Below, one piece after another: positions 1 through 8,364 of a stretch of DNA of 64,000 nt (its first letter is position 1; the number at the start of each line of letters is the position of its first letter). Source of the DNA: an uncultured Erythrobacter sp. Its GTDB lineage: Bacteria > Pseudomonadota > Alphaproteobacteria > Sphingomonadales > Sphingomonadaceae. A program made the position numbers and the translations under genes. The notes below the pieces were generated by a model that did not search any database, was not told where the DNA came from, and saw only the letters and a program-made list of their open reading frames with translations. The stretch is taken from positions 62,001 to 126,000 of the forward strand of contig CANKYI010000001.1 of NCBI GenBank assembly GCA_947488085.1, written 5' to 3'.

Positions 1-912
1 GCATCTTTGGCTCTGCTTCCAGCTATCAATGACGGTGTGACCCGCGAGATTTACGAGACCCAGCGTTTCGCAAGCTCGCTTGTCCAAAACCGTCTGGCTG
101 GCGAAGAAACCGGATTGTGGGGTCAAGCCTTCTACCGGACCGCAGACCGTGACGCATCCAGCCTCAGCCAAACGGGCTACGATGCTGACGCAATCGGTTT
201 CACGCTCGGCCTTGATGCGAAGCTGGGTGAGAACACCACAGTCGGTGCACTTTTCAACTACTCGGATATCGATGTCGATGCCGATGGGTTGGCCGGGGCG
301 TCAAGCGAGATCAACGCTTTCCAATTGGGCGGCTATGCTGGCTTTGATTTGGGCAGTGCCTTTGTGAATGCTGAGCTGGGCTATTCGATCAACTCGGTCG
401 ACAACAGCCGCACGGCTTTGGGTTCACTGATCACTGGTGAAAGCGATGTTGATGGTGTCTATGCCAGCATCAATGCCGGATACGACATTGAGACCTCTGG
501 CGTGGTGATCACTCCAAATGGCGGCCTGCGTTATGCAGAGCTGTCACGCGACACCTTCACTGAAACCGGTGGTCTTGACCTGACCTTGGACAGCGAAAGC
601 GCCGAGTTCTTCGAAGCGCGTGTTGGCCTCAAGGTCGCAGGCAAAGGTGACGCCGGCATCATCCCCTACGCAAGCGTTGACTATGCTTACGACCTGAGCA
701 GCGATCCACTGGCGATCGGCGCGTCTTTTAATGGCGGTGCTGATACGTTCCAACTGGTTACTGATGAGGCTTCGGCATCGCGTTTCGATATCGGTGCCGG
801 TGTGGACTTTGTGAACGAAGGCGGCCTGTCCATCGGGGCAGAATACCGCGGACGCTTCGCATCGGATTATCAGTCCCACTCTGGCGGCGTTCGCATCCGC
901 TTTGAGTTCTAA
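1..912 (+). CDS. Autotransporter beta-barrel domain protein (5' end outside window)
   Basis: The reading frame is open from base 1, so the N-terminal passenger lies outside the window. The visible 303 codons are a C-terminal autotransporter translocator domain: alternating amphipathic beta strands with Gly/aromatic turns (for example LGGYAGFDLGSAFVNAELGY and YGR-less girdle segments) and a terminal strand ending in RIRFEF with a final Phe, the usual outer-membrane-protein sorting signal. Such domains insert into the outer membrane and let the passenger reach the surface. The passenger is not visible, so its activity cannot be named. A strong hairpin terminator follows the stop codon by about 40 bases. 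Confidence 0.85.
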   Translation, partial: ASLALLPAINDGVTREIYETQRFASSLVQNRLAGEETGLWGQAFYRTADRDASSLSQTGYDADAIGFTLGLDAKLGENTTVGALFNYSDIDVDADGLAGASSEINAFQLGGYAGFDLGSAFVNAELGYSINSVDNSRTALGSLITGESDVDGVYASINAGYDIETSGVVITPNGGLRYAELSRDTFTETGGLDLTLDSESAEFFEARVGLKVAGKGDAGIIPYASVDYAYDLSSDPLAIGASFNGGADTFQLVTDEASASRFDIGAGVDFVNEGGLSIGAEYRGRFASDYQSHSGGVRIRFEF

Positions 913-949
913 AAACCGAACTGACCTGGGCTGCCGGGTCAATTGGGGG

Positions 950-984
950 AGCCAGTCGGTGCCACGTGCATCGGCTGGCTTTTT
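950..984 (+). terminator. Rho-independent terminator after the autotransporter gene
   Basis: A 13-bp stem (left arm 950-962, right arm 968-980, one or two G-T pairs) with a 5-base loop is followed by a run of T. It lies 38 bases after the autotransporter stop codon. Confidence 0.85.
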
Positions 985-1061
985 CATTTGTGCGGGATGG
1001 GTGCGCCGCGCAGAACTACAATCCTAGGCAGCCGAAGCGATCTCTCGTTCAGCCTTGTTGA

Positions 1062-1397
1062 TGGCGTCGCGCACCAACAGGCGCGGCGTTTGCCGAAAAC
1101 CACGCAGAGACCACTGCACCTGTGGCGAGTTACAAACCCAGTTCGTGGGGCTTGCACGACATGCTTGGTAATGTCTGGGAATGGACAGACGATTGCCTTC
1201 ATCGAGATGGCAACAATGTCCCGACGGATGGCCGCGCTTGGTTAGAAGAAGGTGGCGGTGAATGCGATCGTCGTGTGCCACAAGGCGGAAGCTGGGTGTC
1301 CGGCACAGATTGGGTCAGAGCTGCCGCACAGGCGGGAGATCTGGCGATCCATCACAGCCAGCTTCTGGGTTTTCGCGTCGGATTGACGGTCGAATAG
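1062..1397 (+). pseudogene. Fragment of a formylglycine-generating-enzyme (SUMF1/FGE-sulfatase) domain gene
   Basis: The frame encodes the C-terminal core of an FGE-sulfatase/SUMF1 domain: SWGLHDMLGNVWEWTDD, then PQGGSW and a final LGFRV motif, all diagnostic of the family. An in-frame TGA at 1059-1061 ends the frame upstream and nothing further upstream matches the missing roughly 150 residues. No convincing start codon or ribosome site precedes the fragment (a GTG at 1122 is the only candidate). FGE proteins oxidise a Cys or Ser in sulfatases; SUMF1-like relatives have other roles. This is most likely a truncated remnant, not a functional gene. Confidence 0.7.
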
Positions 1398-1454
1398 CAG
1401 GCATCTCGTCCTTACCGTTCTGCAATTCTAAGACGCCGCGCCGTGGCCGTGCTT

Positions 1455-4400
1455 TCAACCGGTTTGGCGCTTGGCTTCGATCACATCTTCTGACGATGAT
1501 GTGGCCGTGCGGCCTTCAAGTCGCTCCAATTCCTCCAAAATCCATGGCGTCACATCGCGGTTCGCGTTGCGGCCAATGAACAAGTCCATGTGGCCATAAT
1601 CGGGAACGATCCACTGGCTATATAGCGATTTGCCATTGTGCTCTGACAACCAGACGCGCGTGCGCTGTCCGCTTTCGGGATAGAATATCTGGTTGGTGGC
1701 TCCCGATAGGAAGCTGATGGGCAGAGCCAAACGACGGGCCGCGTCATCATCGGTGTAGATCGACTTGCCATCTGCATCCACGGCCAGACCTTTGTGCATG
1801 ATCTCCCCCAACTGCTTGAACGGGGAAAGCGACACGCGGCTGAACATGCTGCCAAGCGCCAGATGCGTGTCATGGCCCAGTTGGCGATGGTCCCAGCTGG
1901 GGCCGAACACGCCAAACACGCGGCGGCAGGTCGGGTTCTTACACTCTTGTCCTTCGGGGACCGGTATTTGATACGCGACCGCGTCAATCTCACTATCGTT
2001 TTCGGTGCCTTGGCTGACGAAATCGAAATGCCCATCGAGCAGCGAAATCTCTCCCAACATGCCTGCGACGCCGAGGTCCGCTTTCATGTAATTGAGCCAA
2101 TTGGTGACCGGATGGAGGGTAAGCTGCGAGCTGATAAGCGACCGAACATGCGTAACATGGCCAGCGCCAATGCCCATCAAAAGGCTCATTGAACCGACGC
2201 AATGCGCGATGGCTTGCACGCTATCGGCTCCGGTCACACCGCGAATTTTCGCAACAGCGGCTGGCCAGTCGCAACGAGCGATATCATCAATGCAGAATTC
2301 GGGTGGGTTCTCGGTATCGTTGCCGGAATCCGCACTGGCGCGATAGTCGAACAGCCACACATCATACCCCTGTGCGACAAGGCTTTCAGTGAGGTTCTCA
2401 TCGACCGTGGGCGTGGCGAAACTGGATGCGCGAACGGAGAAGCCGGGGGCGAGTACGAGCGGTCCACGCGGTCCGCCGCGATACCGGGTGAGGGCGATAT
2501 TCACGCCGTCACCTGTGGGCACGACGTGGCGCTCTGGCGAGGGAAGGTGCATTGTGCGCGGGGACAGCAATGCCGCATCCTTCGCCGCAAAATCATTCAA
2601 CGTTGCGAGCATTCCGCCATAGGCGCGGAACACTGTCATCGCGAAAAAGCCGGCATATTTGGCCACGAAATAGGTCTCAATGGCTTTGCGAGCTTTGGGG
2701 ATGAGGTTGATGATATGGCCGACTAGCGTGTCCGCGTCGTGCACGGTGATGGTGGTCAATTGGCGCATGAATTCATCAATGCCGAGCTTTAAGACACCGC
2801 GTCCGATCAGGTCGCCATCAGCATCGTCGCCGTGGCGCAATGTGACGAATAGTGTCGTGAGATCGGTCCATGGATCGGACTTGGCTTTTCCTTGGCCGCG
2901 CTGCTCCAAAGTCTTGAAACCGTGGAAGTGGATTGGGCCGTCTGGACCTTCGAGCACCATGTCATACAGCATGGTCCAGCTTTCGGCTTTGTCCGGGTTG
3001 GCAACCAACAGGCGGAAAGTGCCTTCGCGCACGGGCATGGGTTCCGCTGAAATCGCGCTGACGAGAACTTCGCCGGTTATGCGGGATCGGTGTTGGGGGT
3101 CATCGATCATGTGATGGAGGTTGTCGGTCGCAACGGTCAGCTTGAAACTGCAAGCGTTGTCTTCTGACTGCCCCCAAGCCGCGCCGTTGACATAGTCGTC
3201 ACGAATACGCTCAACATGGCCGCAGGGGCGGTGATGGCACCCGGTGGCGCTGATATGGCCCGCCATGGTTTCAGTGAAATCCAATCCGGGGCTCATGGCT
3301 TCGGGGTGGTCTTTGACCAATTGGCGGATCGCGGTCTTGCCTTCTTCGACAGCGCCGTTTTTGAAATGCTCAGCGGCGTCTGTGACGGCGTCGGCGATGG
3401 GGCCGATGGCATGACCGCCGACCCATTTTGCGATGCTCAGCTTAAGGTGCTCGTGATGCGGGATCTCATGCGGTTCCTGCACCGCGTCCTCTTCCTCATC
3501 CGCTGGTATCTCTTTGGGCAATGGTGTTTCTTGACCGAGCGTGTAGTCGATGGCCCAACCTTCGCGCTGTGCGAGCTTTTCGACGGCCCGCTCAGCAACG
3601 GCGGTGATTGTCAGCAATGGATTGACGCCCACTGCACCCGGGATCGCAGCACCATCACAGACATAGAGCCCCGGATGAACGTCCGTACCCTTTGTGCCTG
3701 CAAAAACGCGGCAGGTGTCGTCGACAACGCCTGTTTCGGCATCATCGCCCATGCCGCAGCCGCCGATTGGGTGAACTGTAATCAGCTTACGTCCCATCGG
3801 CTCAGACCACAGCGGATCGGAGAAATATTGCGCTTCGATTGCCTCTGCTGCCTCGCGCATTTTATCATCGTCGCGGCGGAATGTTCGCTGTTCGCCAGCT
3901 TTGGACCAATGGATCGAAATCCGGTCTTCTTCCAAAGCGAGGCGGCCACCGGAATCATCAACGCTCATAACCAGATAAGTCTGAGTGCGCGCCATCGGTC
4001 CTTTATAGGCCCATTCGGCAATGCTTCCCGGGTCGGTCTGAACGGCTTCGCCCATGGCCTTGGCGTCCAGCAGCCGCGGTTTAACTTGGTCGAGGCCAAA
4101 GCGGGTGAACCCGTCTGCCAACGCTTCGCCAAAGAAGAATGCCGGGCCTAATGCTCCTGCGAGAATGCCGGGCGCAACGCCCTCTTGGATCACCAACCCC
4201 TTGGCCGGATCGTCGGCATCGCGCATGTCGATGATGCCTGTGATGCAGGGGCCGGGATAGGCTTCTTGGGCGACATCCGATGTGCCCGCGCCCATGGCGT
4301 AAATCGGGCTGGCGGTGACGTCGTCGCCGTGTTTTTGGGACCTGAAGTAACTGTCATAGGCAAAGCCGAGAGCATCACCATTGCCGGAAAAACTGGTGCC

Positions 4401-5291
4401 TAATTGGTCAGAAAGGGGCAGGCCCTTTTCGCGCGATCTCAGCAGAATCTCGGTCGATCCCAGCGCGCCCGCGCCCAAAACAACATGGTCGGCGGTGATG
4501 CTGACTGAAGCCTTCGATGCGTCATCACCGTTATGCTCTGCATGGACGCGCCAGACATTTCCGTCACGCTCAATCCAAAGGACTTTGGCCCGTGTGAATA
4601 TCTCCGCGCCGTGATTGGCTGCGTCGGGAAGATAGTTCATGAGCGTCGTGTTTTTCGCCCCAACATTGCAGCCGGAAACGCAGTCGCCGCAATTCGTGCA
4701 GGCCGGTTGTGGCACGCCAAACTTATTGGTCTTATCATCAAAATTGACGTTGATTGGCGTCTTGTAGAACCGCTTACCCATCGCGCCGGCGGAATGCTCC
4801 AGCGCATCCAGTTTACCCAGATTGGGGTGTGTATCGGGATAAGCATTTGGCGAGAGCATTTCGCGCGCTCGCTCGTAATACGGATCAATCGCATGCGGAT
4901 CATCGCGGAATGCGGCAGGCCAGTGCTCATGCGCAAGGAGGCGTTTGTCCAGCTCCAGCGCCACATTCGCATTGATCAACGAGGTACCGCCAAGACCGCA
5001 TCCGACAAGCGCATATTGATCATCATTCACATGCACTTCGAACATCGCATCCGGCGATCCGATCCGTCCGCCTTTGACGTTGAATTGCATCGCACCTTGC
5101 GCATCTGCAATCTTGTTCGGGTATTCGCCCGGAAGCATTTCTTTGCCGCGTTCCAAAATGCACACATCTTGCCCTGCGCGCGCCAATCGCGATGCGGCGA
5201 CACCTGCGCCATAGCCGGAACCGATCACCAATACGGTGTAGTGCGATTTCGCAGCGTCGAGGCTGCGTGCAATGCGTTTTTGTTGAGTCAT
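1455..5291 (-). CDS. GMC (cholesterol-oxidase-like) oxidoreductase fused to an alpha/beta hydrolase, 1278 aa
   Basis: Residues about 15-575 form a GMC flavoprotein: the FAD fold VIGSGYGAG at 22-30, an internal C198-x2-C201-x2-C204-x3-C208 cluster, the active-site His region HPIGGCGMG at 507-515, and the C-terminal FAD segment VNPLLTITAVAERA. Residues about 660-860 are a linker domain I do not recognise. Residues about 925-1262 are an alpha/beta hydrolase whose nucleophile elbow reads AHCVGS with Cys1031 where Ser is usual, as in PhaC or dienelactone hydrolase, and a late His in DYGHMD. The fusion suggests oxidation of an alcohol or sterol-like substrate coupled to ester or thioester cleavage. 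The ATG overlaps the stop of the phosphoesterase gene by 4 bases (ATGA), so it is the last gene of a three-gene operon. The substrate is unknown. Confidence 0.85.
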   Translation of the reverse strand: MTQQKRIARSLDAAKSHYTVLVIGSGYGAGVAASRLARAGQDVCILERGKEMLPGEYPNKIADAQGAMQFNVKGGRIGSPDAMFEVHVNDDQYALVGCGLGGTSLINANVALELDKRLLAHEHWPAAFRDDPHAIDPYYERAREMLSPNAYPDTHPNLGKLDALEHSAGAMGKRFYKTPINVNFDDKTNKFGVPQPACTNCGDCVSGCNVGAKNTTLMNYLPDAANHGAEIFTRAKVLWIERDGNVWRVHAEHNGDDASKASVSITADHVVLGAGALGSTEILLRSREKGLPLSDQLGTSFSGNGDALGFAYDSYFRSQKHGDDVTASPIYAMGAGTSDVAQEAYPGPCITGIIDMRDADDPAKGLVIQEGVAPGILAGALGPAFFFGEALADGFTRFGLDQVKPRLLDAKAMGEAVQTDPGSIAEWAYKGPMARTQTYLVMSVDDSGGRLALEEDRISIHWSKAGEQRTFRRDDDKMREAAEAIEAQYFSDPLWSEPMGRKLITVHPIGGCGMGDDAETGVVDDTCRVFAGTKGTDVHPGLYVCDGAAIPGAVGVNPLLTITAVAERAVEKLAQREGWAIDYTLGQETPLPKEIPADEEEDAVQEPHEIPHHEHLKLSIAKWVGGHAIGPIADAVTDAAEHFKNGAVEEGKTAIRQLVKDHPEAMSPGLDFTETMAGHISATGCHHRPCGHVERIRDDYVNGAAWGQSEDNACSFKLTVATDNLHHMIDDPQHRSRITGEVLVSAISAEPMPVREGTFRLLVANPDKAESWTMLYDMVLEGPDGPIHFHGFKTLEQRGQGKAKSDPWTDLTTLFVTLRHGDDADGDLIGRGVLKLGIDEFMRQLTTITVHDADTLVGHIINLIPKARKAIETYFVAKYAGFFAMTVFRAYGGMLATLNDFAAKDAALLSPRTMHLPSPERHVVPTGDGVNIALTRYRGGPRGPLVLAPGFSVRASSFATPTVDENLTESLVAQGYDVWLFDYRASADSGNDTENPPEFCIDDIARCDWPAAVAKIRGVTGADSVQAIAHCVGSMSLLMGIGAGHVTHVRSLISSQLTLHPVTNWLNYMKADLGVAGMLGEISLLDGHFDFVSQGTENDSEIDAVAYQIPVPEGQECKNPTCRRVFGVFGPSWDHRQLGHDTHLALGSMFSRVSLSPFKQLGEIMHKGLAVDADGKSIYTDDDAARRLALPISFLSGATNQIFYPESGQRTRVWLSEHNGKSLYSQWIVPDYGHMDLFIGRNANRDVTPWILEELERLEGRTATSSSEDVIEAKRQTG

Positions 5292-6736
5292 TCTGCTGCC
5301 TCCCGCAGCTGTGTGTTCGAGCGGTCAAGCATCTCGCGGACGCGTTTGTCGGCCTCATCCAGAATACGACCGTGGACCACGCGTGAGAAATCGGCCCAAT
5401 GGCCAGATGCGCGTTGCACGGCTTCGGCCGTCTCATCGACGAGCCGGTTCGAACGGCCGCTGCCCTCGACGCGAACTGGCGCCATTTTGCCGTCAGTGGG
5501 ATCATTGAAAAGCCGCAAGGAGGCGACCTCCAATTCATCAGAGACCAGCATCGCGGCGCATCCTTGTACCGGCATCAAAGTCGGCTCATCCAAAACCCAG
5601 CCGCCCGTGTTGAACACACCGACAGGGACGTCGAATCCATCGACAAGCAGTTCATCCTGAAACGGTTTGTGGGTGTGCCCGAATATGAAGGAAACTTCGC
5701 GCGGCAGGTCTGCCAGCTCTTGCCGCATTTGATGCGCGACCGGAGTGCTAAGATACCAGCCGATATCCTCAATCTCGTCCTCGCCTAGGACATGGCCATA
5801 GCCATCGCGTTGGCGCTCCGCCGCGCGACCCGCTGTCAGATCAACACCAGCGCGGATAAGATTGTCGAGCGTGACGCCGTATTTGAGCGGCATTTTTGGA
5901 TTGATACCCAGATTAGAATGCAGCCCGCCGGTTATCCGCCGCGCGATGCTCTCGGCAAAATCATGACTTGCGCCAGCGCTCAACATCACTTGATAAAGTG
6001 AGCCGATGCCACTGCCGACTTCGCCTGCGCTGCCCAAGTCGGACCAGAGAAAATCGATCCATGGACCGTTCTCTTGCTCCAATTGTCGCATAGTGTCGGG
6101 ACGCGCCTCACCATCGCCAAGGAAGGCGCGCATATTTGATAGCGCGCGGTACATTCCATCGAGGTAATGCCCGTGATGCATGATCACGGCGCGGCCGGTT
6201 TCGCCGTTTGAAATGCCCCAGTTTGGATAAGCAATTTTGACTGATGCATCGCTCAGATGCGGGCGGTGGGCCAACAGCGATTCCATCAGACGGCAACGAT
6301 GCGACGGTGTGCCAAAGATGCTGGTCACAGCCTCCAGATCGCCGGGAATTTCACCGTTCTCCAGCGCCGATAGAAAGCCGTTATCTTGTGCAATACGCCA
6401 CAAATGGTGGTCGTGATTGCCTGCGACATAGATGATCTCTCGGTCGAACAGGTCAGCCCCATCGGCAGGGTAAAAAGCATCCAGCAATTGCAGAAAGCTC
6501 TTTGAAACATCGCCAAAGGGCGACAGGCCTAGATCCAGTGCATCGCCCAGCAAAACGAGCTGAGGCTTTTTCTGATCACCCGAACTTTGCTCTAGCGTTT
6601 CACGTAGGCTATTGGCGAAGGCAGCTAGCACTTCGGACGGACCTTCGGCGATCTCGCCGCTGCGATGCACATGGGTAAGCAAGCTGTCGCGTGCACCGAG
6701 GTGCAGGTCGGACAAGACGACGTGGGCAATGCTCAT
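5288..6736 (-). CDS. Calcineurin-like metallophosphoesterase, 482 aa
   Basis: All metallophosphoesterase blocks are present in order: SDLHLG (D10, H12), LLGDALDL (D65), GNHDHH at 106-111, MHHGHYLDG and FGHTHKPF. These ligate two metal ions in the calcineurin-like fold. The protein is longer than the 250-residue UDP-diacylglucosamine hydrolases it partly resembles; the extra residues include an insertion between the central and C-terminal motifs. There is no signal peptide, so it is probably cytoplasmic or peripherally bound. It overlaps by 4 bases with the genes on both sides, which implies translational coupling. The substrate (phosphodiester, lipid phosphate or nucleotide) cannot be read from the sequence. 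Confidence 0.85.
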   Translation of the reverse strand: MSIAHVVLSDLHLGARDSLLTHVHRSGEIAEGPSEVLAAFANSLRETLEQSSGDQKKPQLVLLGDALDLGLSPFGDVSKSFLQLLDAFYPADGADLFDREIIYVAGNHDHHLWRIAQDNGFLSALENGEIPGDLEAVTSIFGTPSHRCRLMESLLAHRPHLSDASVKIAYPNWGISNGETGRAVIMHHGHYLDGMYRALSNMRAFLGDGEARPDTMRQLEQENGPWIDFLWSDLGSAGEVGSGIGSLYQVMLSAGASHDFAESIARRITGGLHSNLGINPKMPLKYGVTLDNLIRAGVDLTAGRAAERQRDGYGHVLGEDEIEDIGWYLSTPVAHQMRQELADLPREVSFIFGHTHKPFQDELLVDGFDVPVGVFNTGGWVLDEPTLMPVQGCAAMLVSDELEVASLRLFNDPTDGKMAPVRVEGSGRSNRLVDETAEAVQRASGHWADFSRVVHGRILDEADKRVREMLDRSNTQLREAAE

Positions 6737-7986
6737 GATTGGTTCTCCAGGCAGGCGTAGAATGCATCGCGGACCATTTTTTCCCGCGGATCATCCCATT
6801 TTCCTGTGCCAAGTTTGTTGGTAATCCAGGCGTAGGAGACGCCGTCTTCAGGATCGCAAAATGCCAGCGAGCCGCCTACGGCAAAGCTGCCAAAGGCGCT
6901 GTTCGTGCGGGCATATTCCCACTCGCTGAACGGTTTTTCAAAGCCGTAGGAATAATACATGTTTGCGGTCAGAACCTGGTCTTTCAGCCCCTTTCGCGGG
7001 ACCGGATGACCTTTCGCAAGGACCTCCATGACCTCTGGCGTGATGCCCAGCTTTTGCCCGCCTTCGGCAAAAGCTTGATACAATGTCGCCAATCCGCGCG
7101 CTGACGCCATGCCGCCAGCTGCACCTTGCCCGATGCGCCAAAATGCCTCGCAATCAAGCGCGCCTGGACCGGCCAGAACAAGCGGGTTGTTGAGCGTGCG
7201 GAAGGCCAGTGTTCCTGGCAGACACATCTCAAATGTGAGTCGCCATGGCATTGTGGTGTGGTGGATGAAGAGGTCTTGCATCCCAAATCCCTCAATCCGT
7301 GCGATACGGCTGCGGTCGAAAGTCTCCGGTAAGCCAACGAACACATCTGCACCCAGTGGGTCGGCAATTTCGTCGGCAAAGAATTGAGGCAAGCGCCGGC
7401 CGATAGGATCGCGGCGATGGATAAGCTCGCTGACAATCCAGCCAAGCGTGTAGGCGTGGTTCCCCGAATGGTCGCCCGGCGTCCAATTGGGTTTCTGGCG
7501 CGCTATGGCTGCGCAAATTGCCGCTTCATCGCCGATATTCTCTAGGGTGAGCTTGTAGTCGATGGCCGCTAGTCCAGCCTGCTCTGACAGCGCCTCGCCG
7601 ACAGTGATAGCTGCTTTGCCATGAGCGCCGAATTCGGGCCAGATATCCGCGACCGGCTCATCATAAGAGAAGAGCCCGCGCGAAACAGCAACTGCGCCTG
7701 CCATTCCCGTCAGGCCTTTGGTTAGCGAATAGACCAATGCGATGTCATCGCCAGCCCAGGTGTTTTCGCGCGAAGGCTCTTTCCATCCGCCATGCAAATC
7801 CACCAGTGTTTCACCGCGATGCATGATTGAGCATGCGGCCCCTAGTGCCTCGCCTGACAAGATTGATGCCTGAAACGCGTGCGCGACCGGCTCAAATCCC
7901 TTAGCAACAAAGCCACCTGTCCATGGCTTCGTGGTTTCGCTTTGCGAACGCTCTTGTGAAGAAGAAGAACGGCTCCATGGCTGCAT
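6733..7986 (-). CDS. Beta-lactamase-family serine hydrolase (esterase/LACTB-like), 417 aa
   Basis: The protein carries the class C beta-lactamase/penicillin-binding-protein motif SLTK (Ser87-Lys90), preceded by the typical LVDLHGGW strand and followed by the YTLGW segment, and matches the length of EstB/LACTB-type esterases. I placed the start at the ATG at 7986 because AGGGGT precedes it; a TTG at 8049 would add 21 residues but has no ribosome site. No signal peptide is evident. It is the first gene of the operon with the phosphoesterase and the GMC-hydrolase fusion, so the three probably process one ester- or lactone-containing compound. That shared role is inference. Confidence 0.82.
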   Translation of the reverse strand: MQPWSRSSSSQERSQSETTKPWTGGFVAKGFEPVAHAFQASILSGEALGAACSIMHRGETLVDLHGGWKEPSRENTWAGDDIALVYSLTKGLTGMAGAVAVSRGLFSYDEPVADIWPEFGAHGKAAITVGEALSEQAGLAAIDYKLTLENIGDEAAICAAIARQKPNWTPGDHSGNHAYTLGWIVSELIHRRDPIGRRLPQFFADEIADPLGADVFVGLPETFDRSRIARIEGFGMQDLFIHHTTMPWRLTFEMCLPGTLAFRTLNNPLVLAGPGALDCEAFWRIGQGAAGGMASARGLATLYQAFAEGGQKLGITPEVMEVLAKGHPVPRKGLKDQVLTANMYYSYGFEKPFSEWEYARTNSAFGSFAVGGSLAFCDPEDGVSYAWITNKLGTGKWDDPREKMVRDAFYACLENQS

Positions 7987-8335
7987 CTTTGTGACCCCTG
8001 TATGCGCTTCGACGAAAGATATTGCGCTCGAGGGATACGAGTTAGTCAAAAATGGTTAATAGCCGGTTAGGTGTACGTGATTTCACCGATAATTGCAGTG
8101 CACTAGATCATATCTTCTTGAATTTGACTTGATGAGTTTGTCTGTGATTTGATTTATACTTGGCTTCTTTATCCTGCCAATAACGATATCGTGAAATTCA
8201 CTGGAAATATCATATGGTTAAGGGGCTACTGGGGGAGCTCTGCGATTTGGCCGGGATACGAAATCAAACGGAACTGTTGAAAAATCTGCAAATCGTGTGC
8301 GCTTCCTAAAGACGAACTTAACTATATCGACCTAA
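7987..8335. other. Intergenic region between the divergent hydrolase operon and diguanylate cyclase
   Basis: About 350 bases, AT-richer than the surroundings, must hold the promoters of both flanking units. No gene, RNA or further repeat was recognised apart from the inverted repeat listed next. Confidence 0.5.
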
Positions 8336-8350
8336 CCCGTTCGGAACGGG
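8336..8350. promoter_or_regulatory. Perfect inverted repeat before the diguanylate cyclase start
   Basis: CCCGTTC-G-GAACGGG is a perfect 7-bp inverted repeat with a single central base. It ends 14 bases before the ATG at 8365. It could be a repressor site or a small 5' hairpin over the ribosome-binding region; the sequence alone does not decide. Confidence 0.4.
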
Positions 8351-8364
8351 AGCTTTACGTTTCG

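Noticed and set aside
3216..5660. Long plus-strand open frames (about 311 and 375 codons)
   Set aside because: They lie antisense to the GMC-hydrolase and phosphoesterase genes, have no family motifs, and are expected by-products of GC-rich coding on the other strand.
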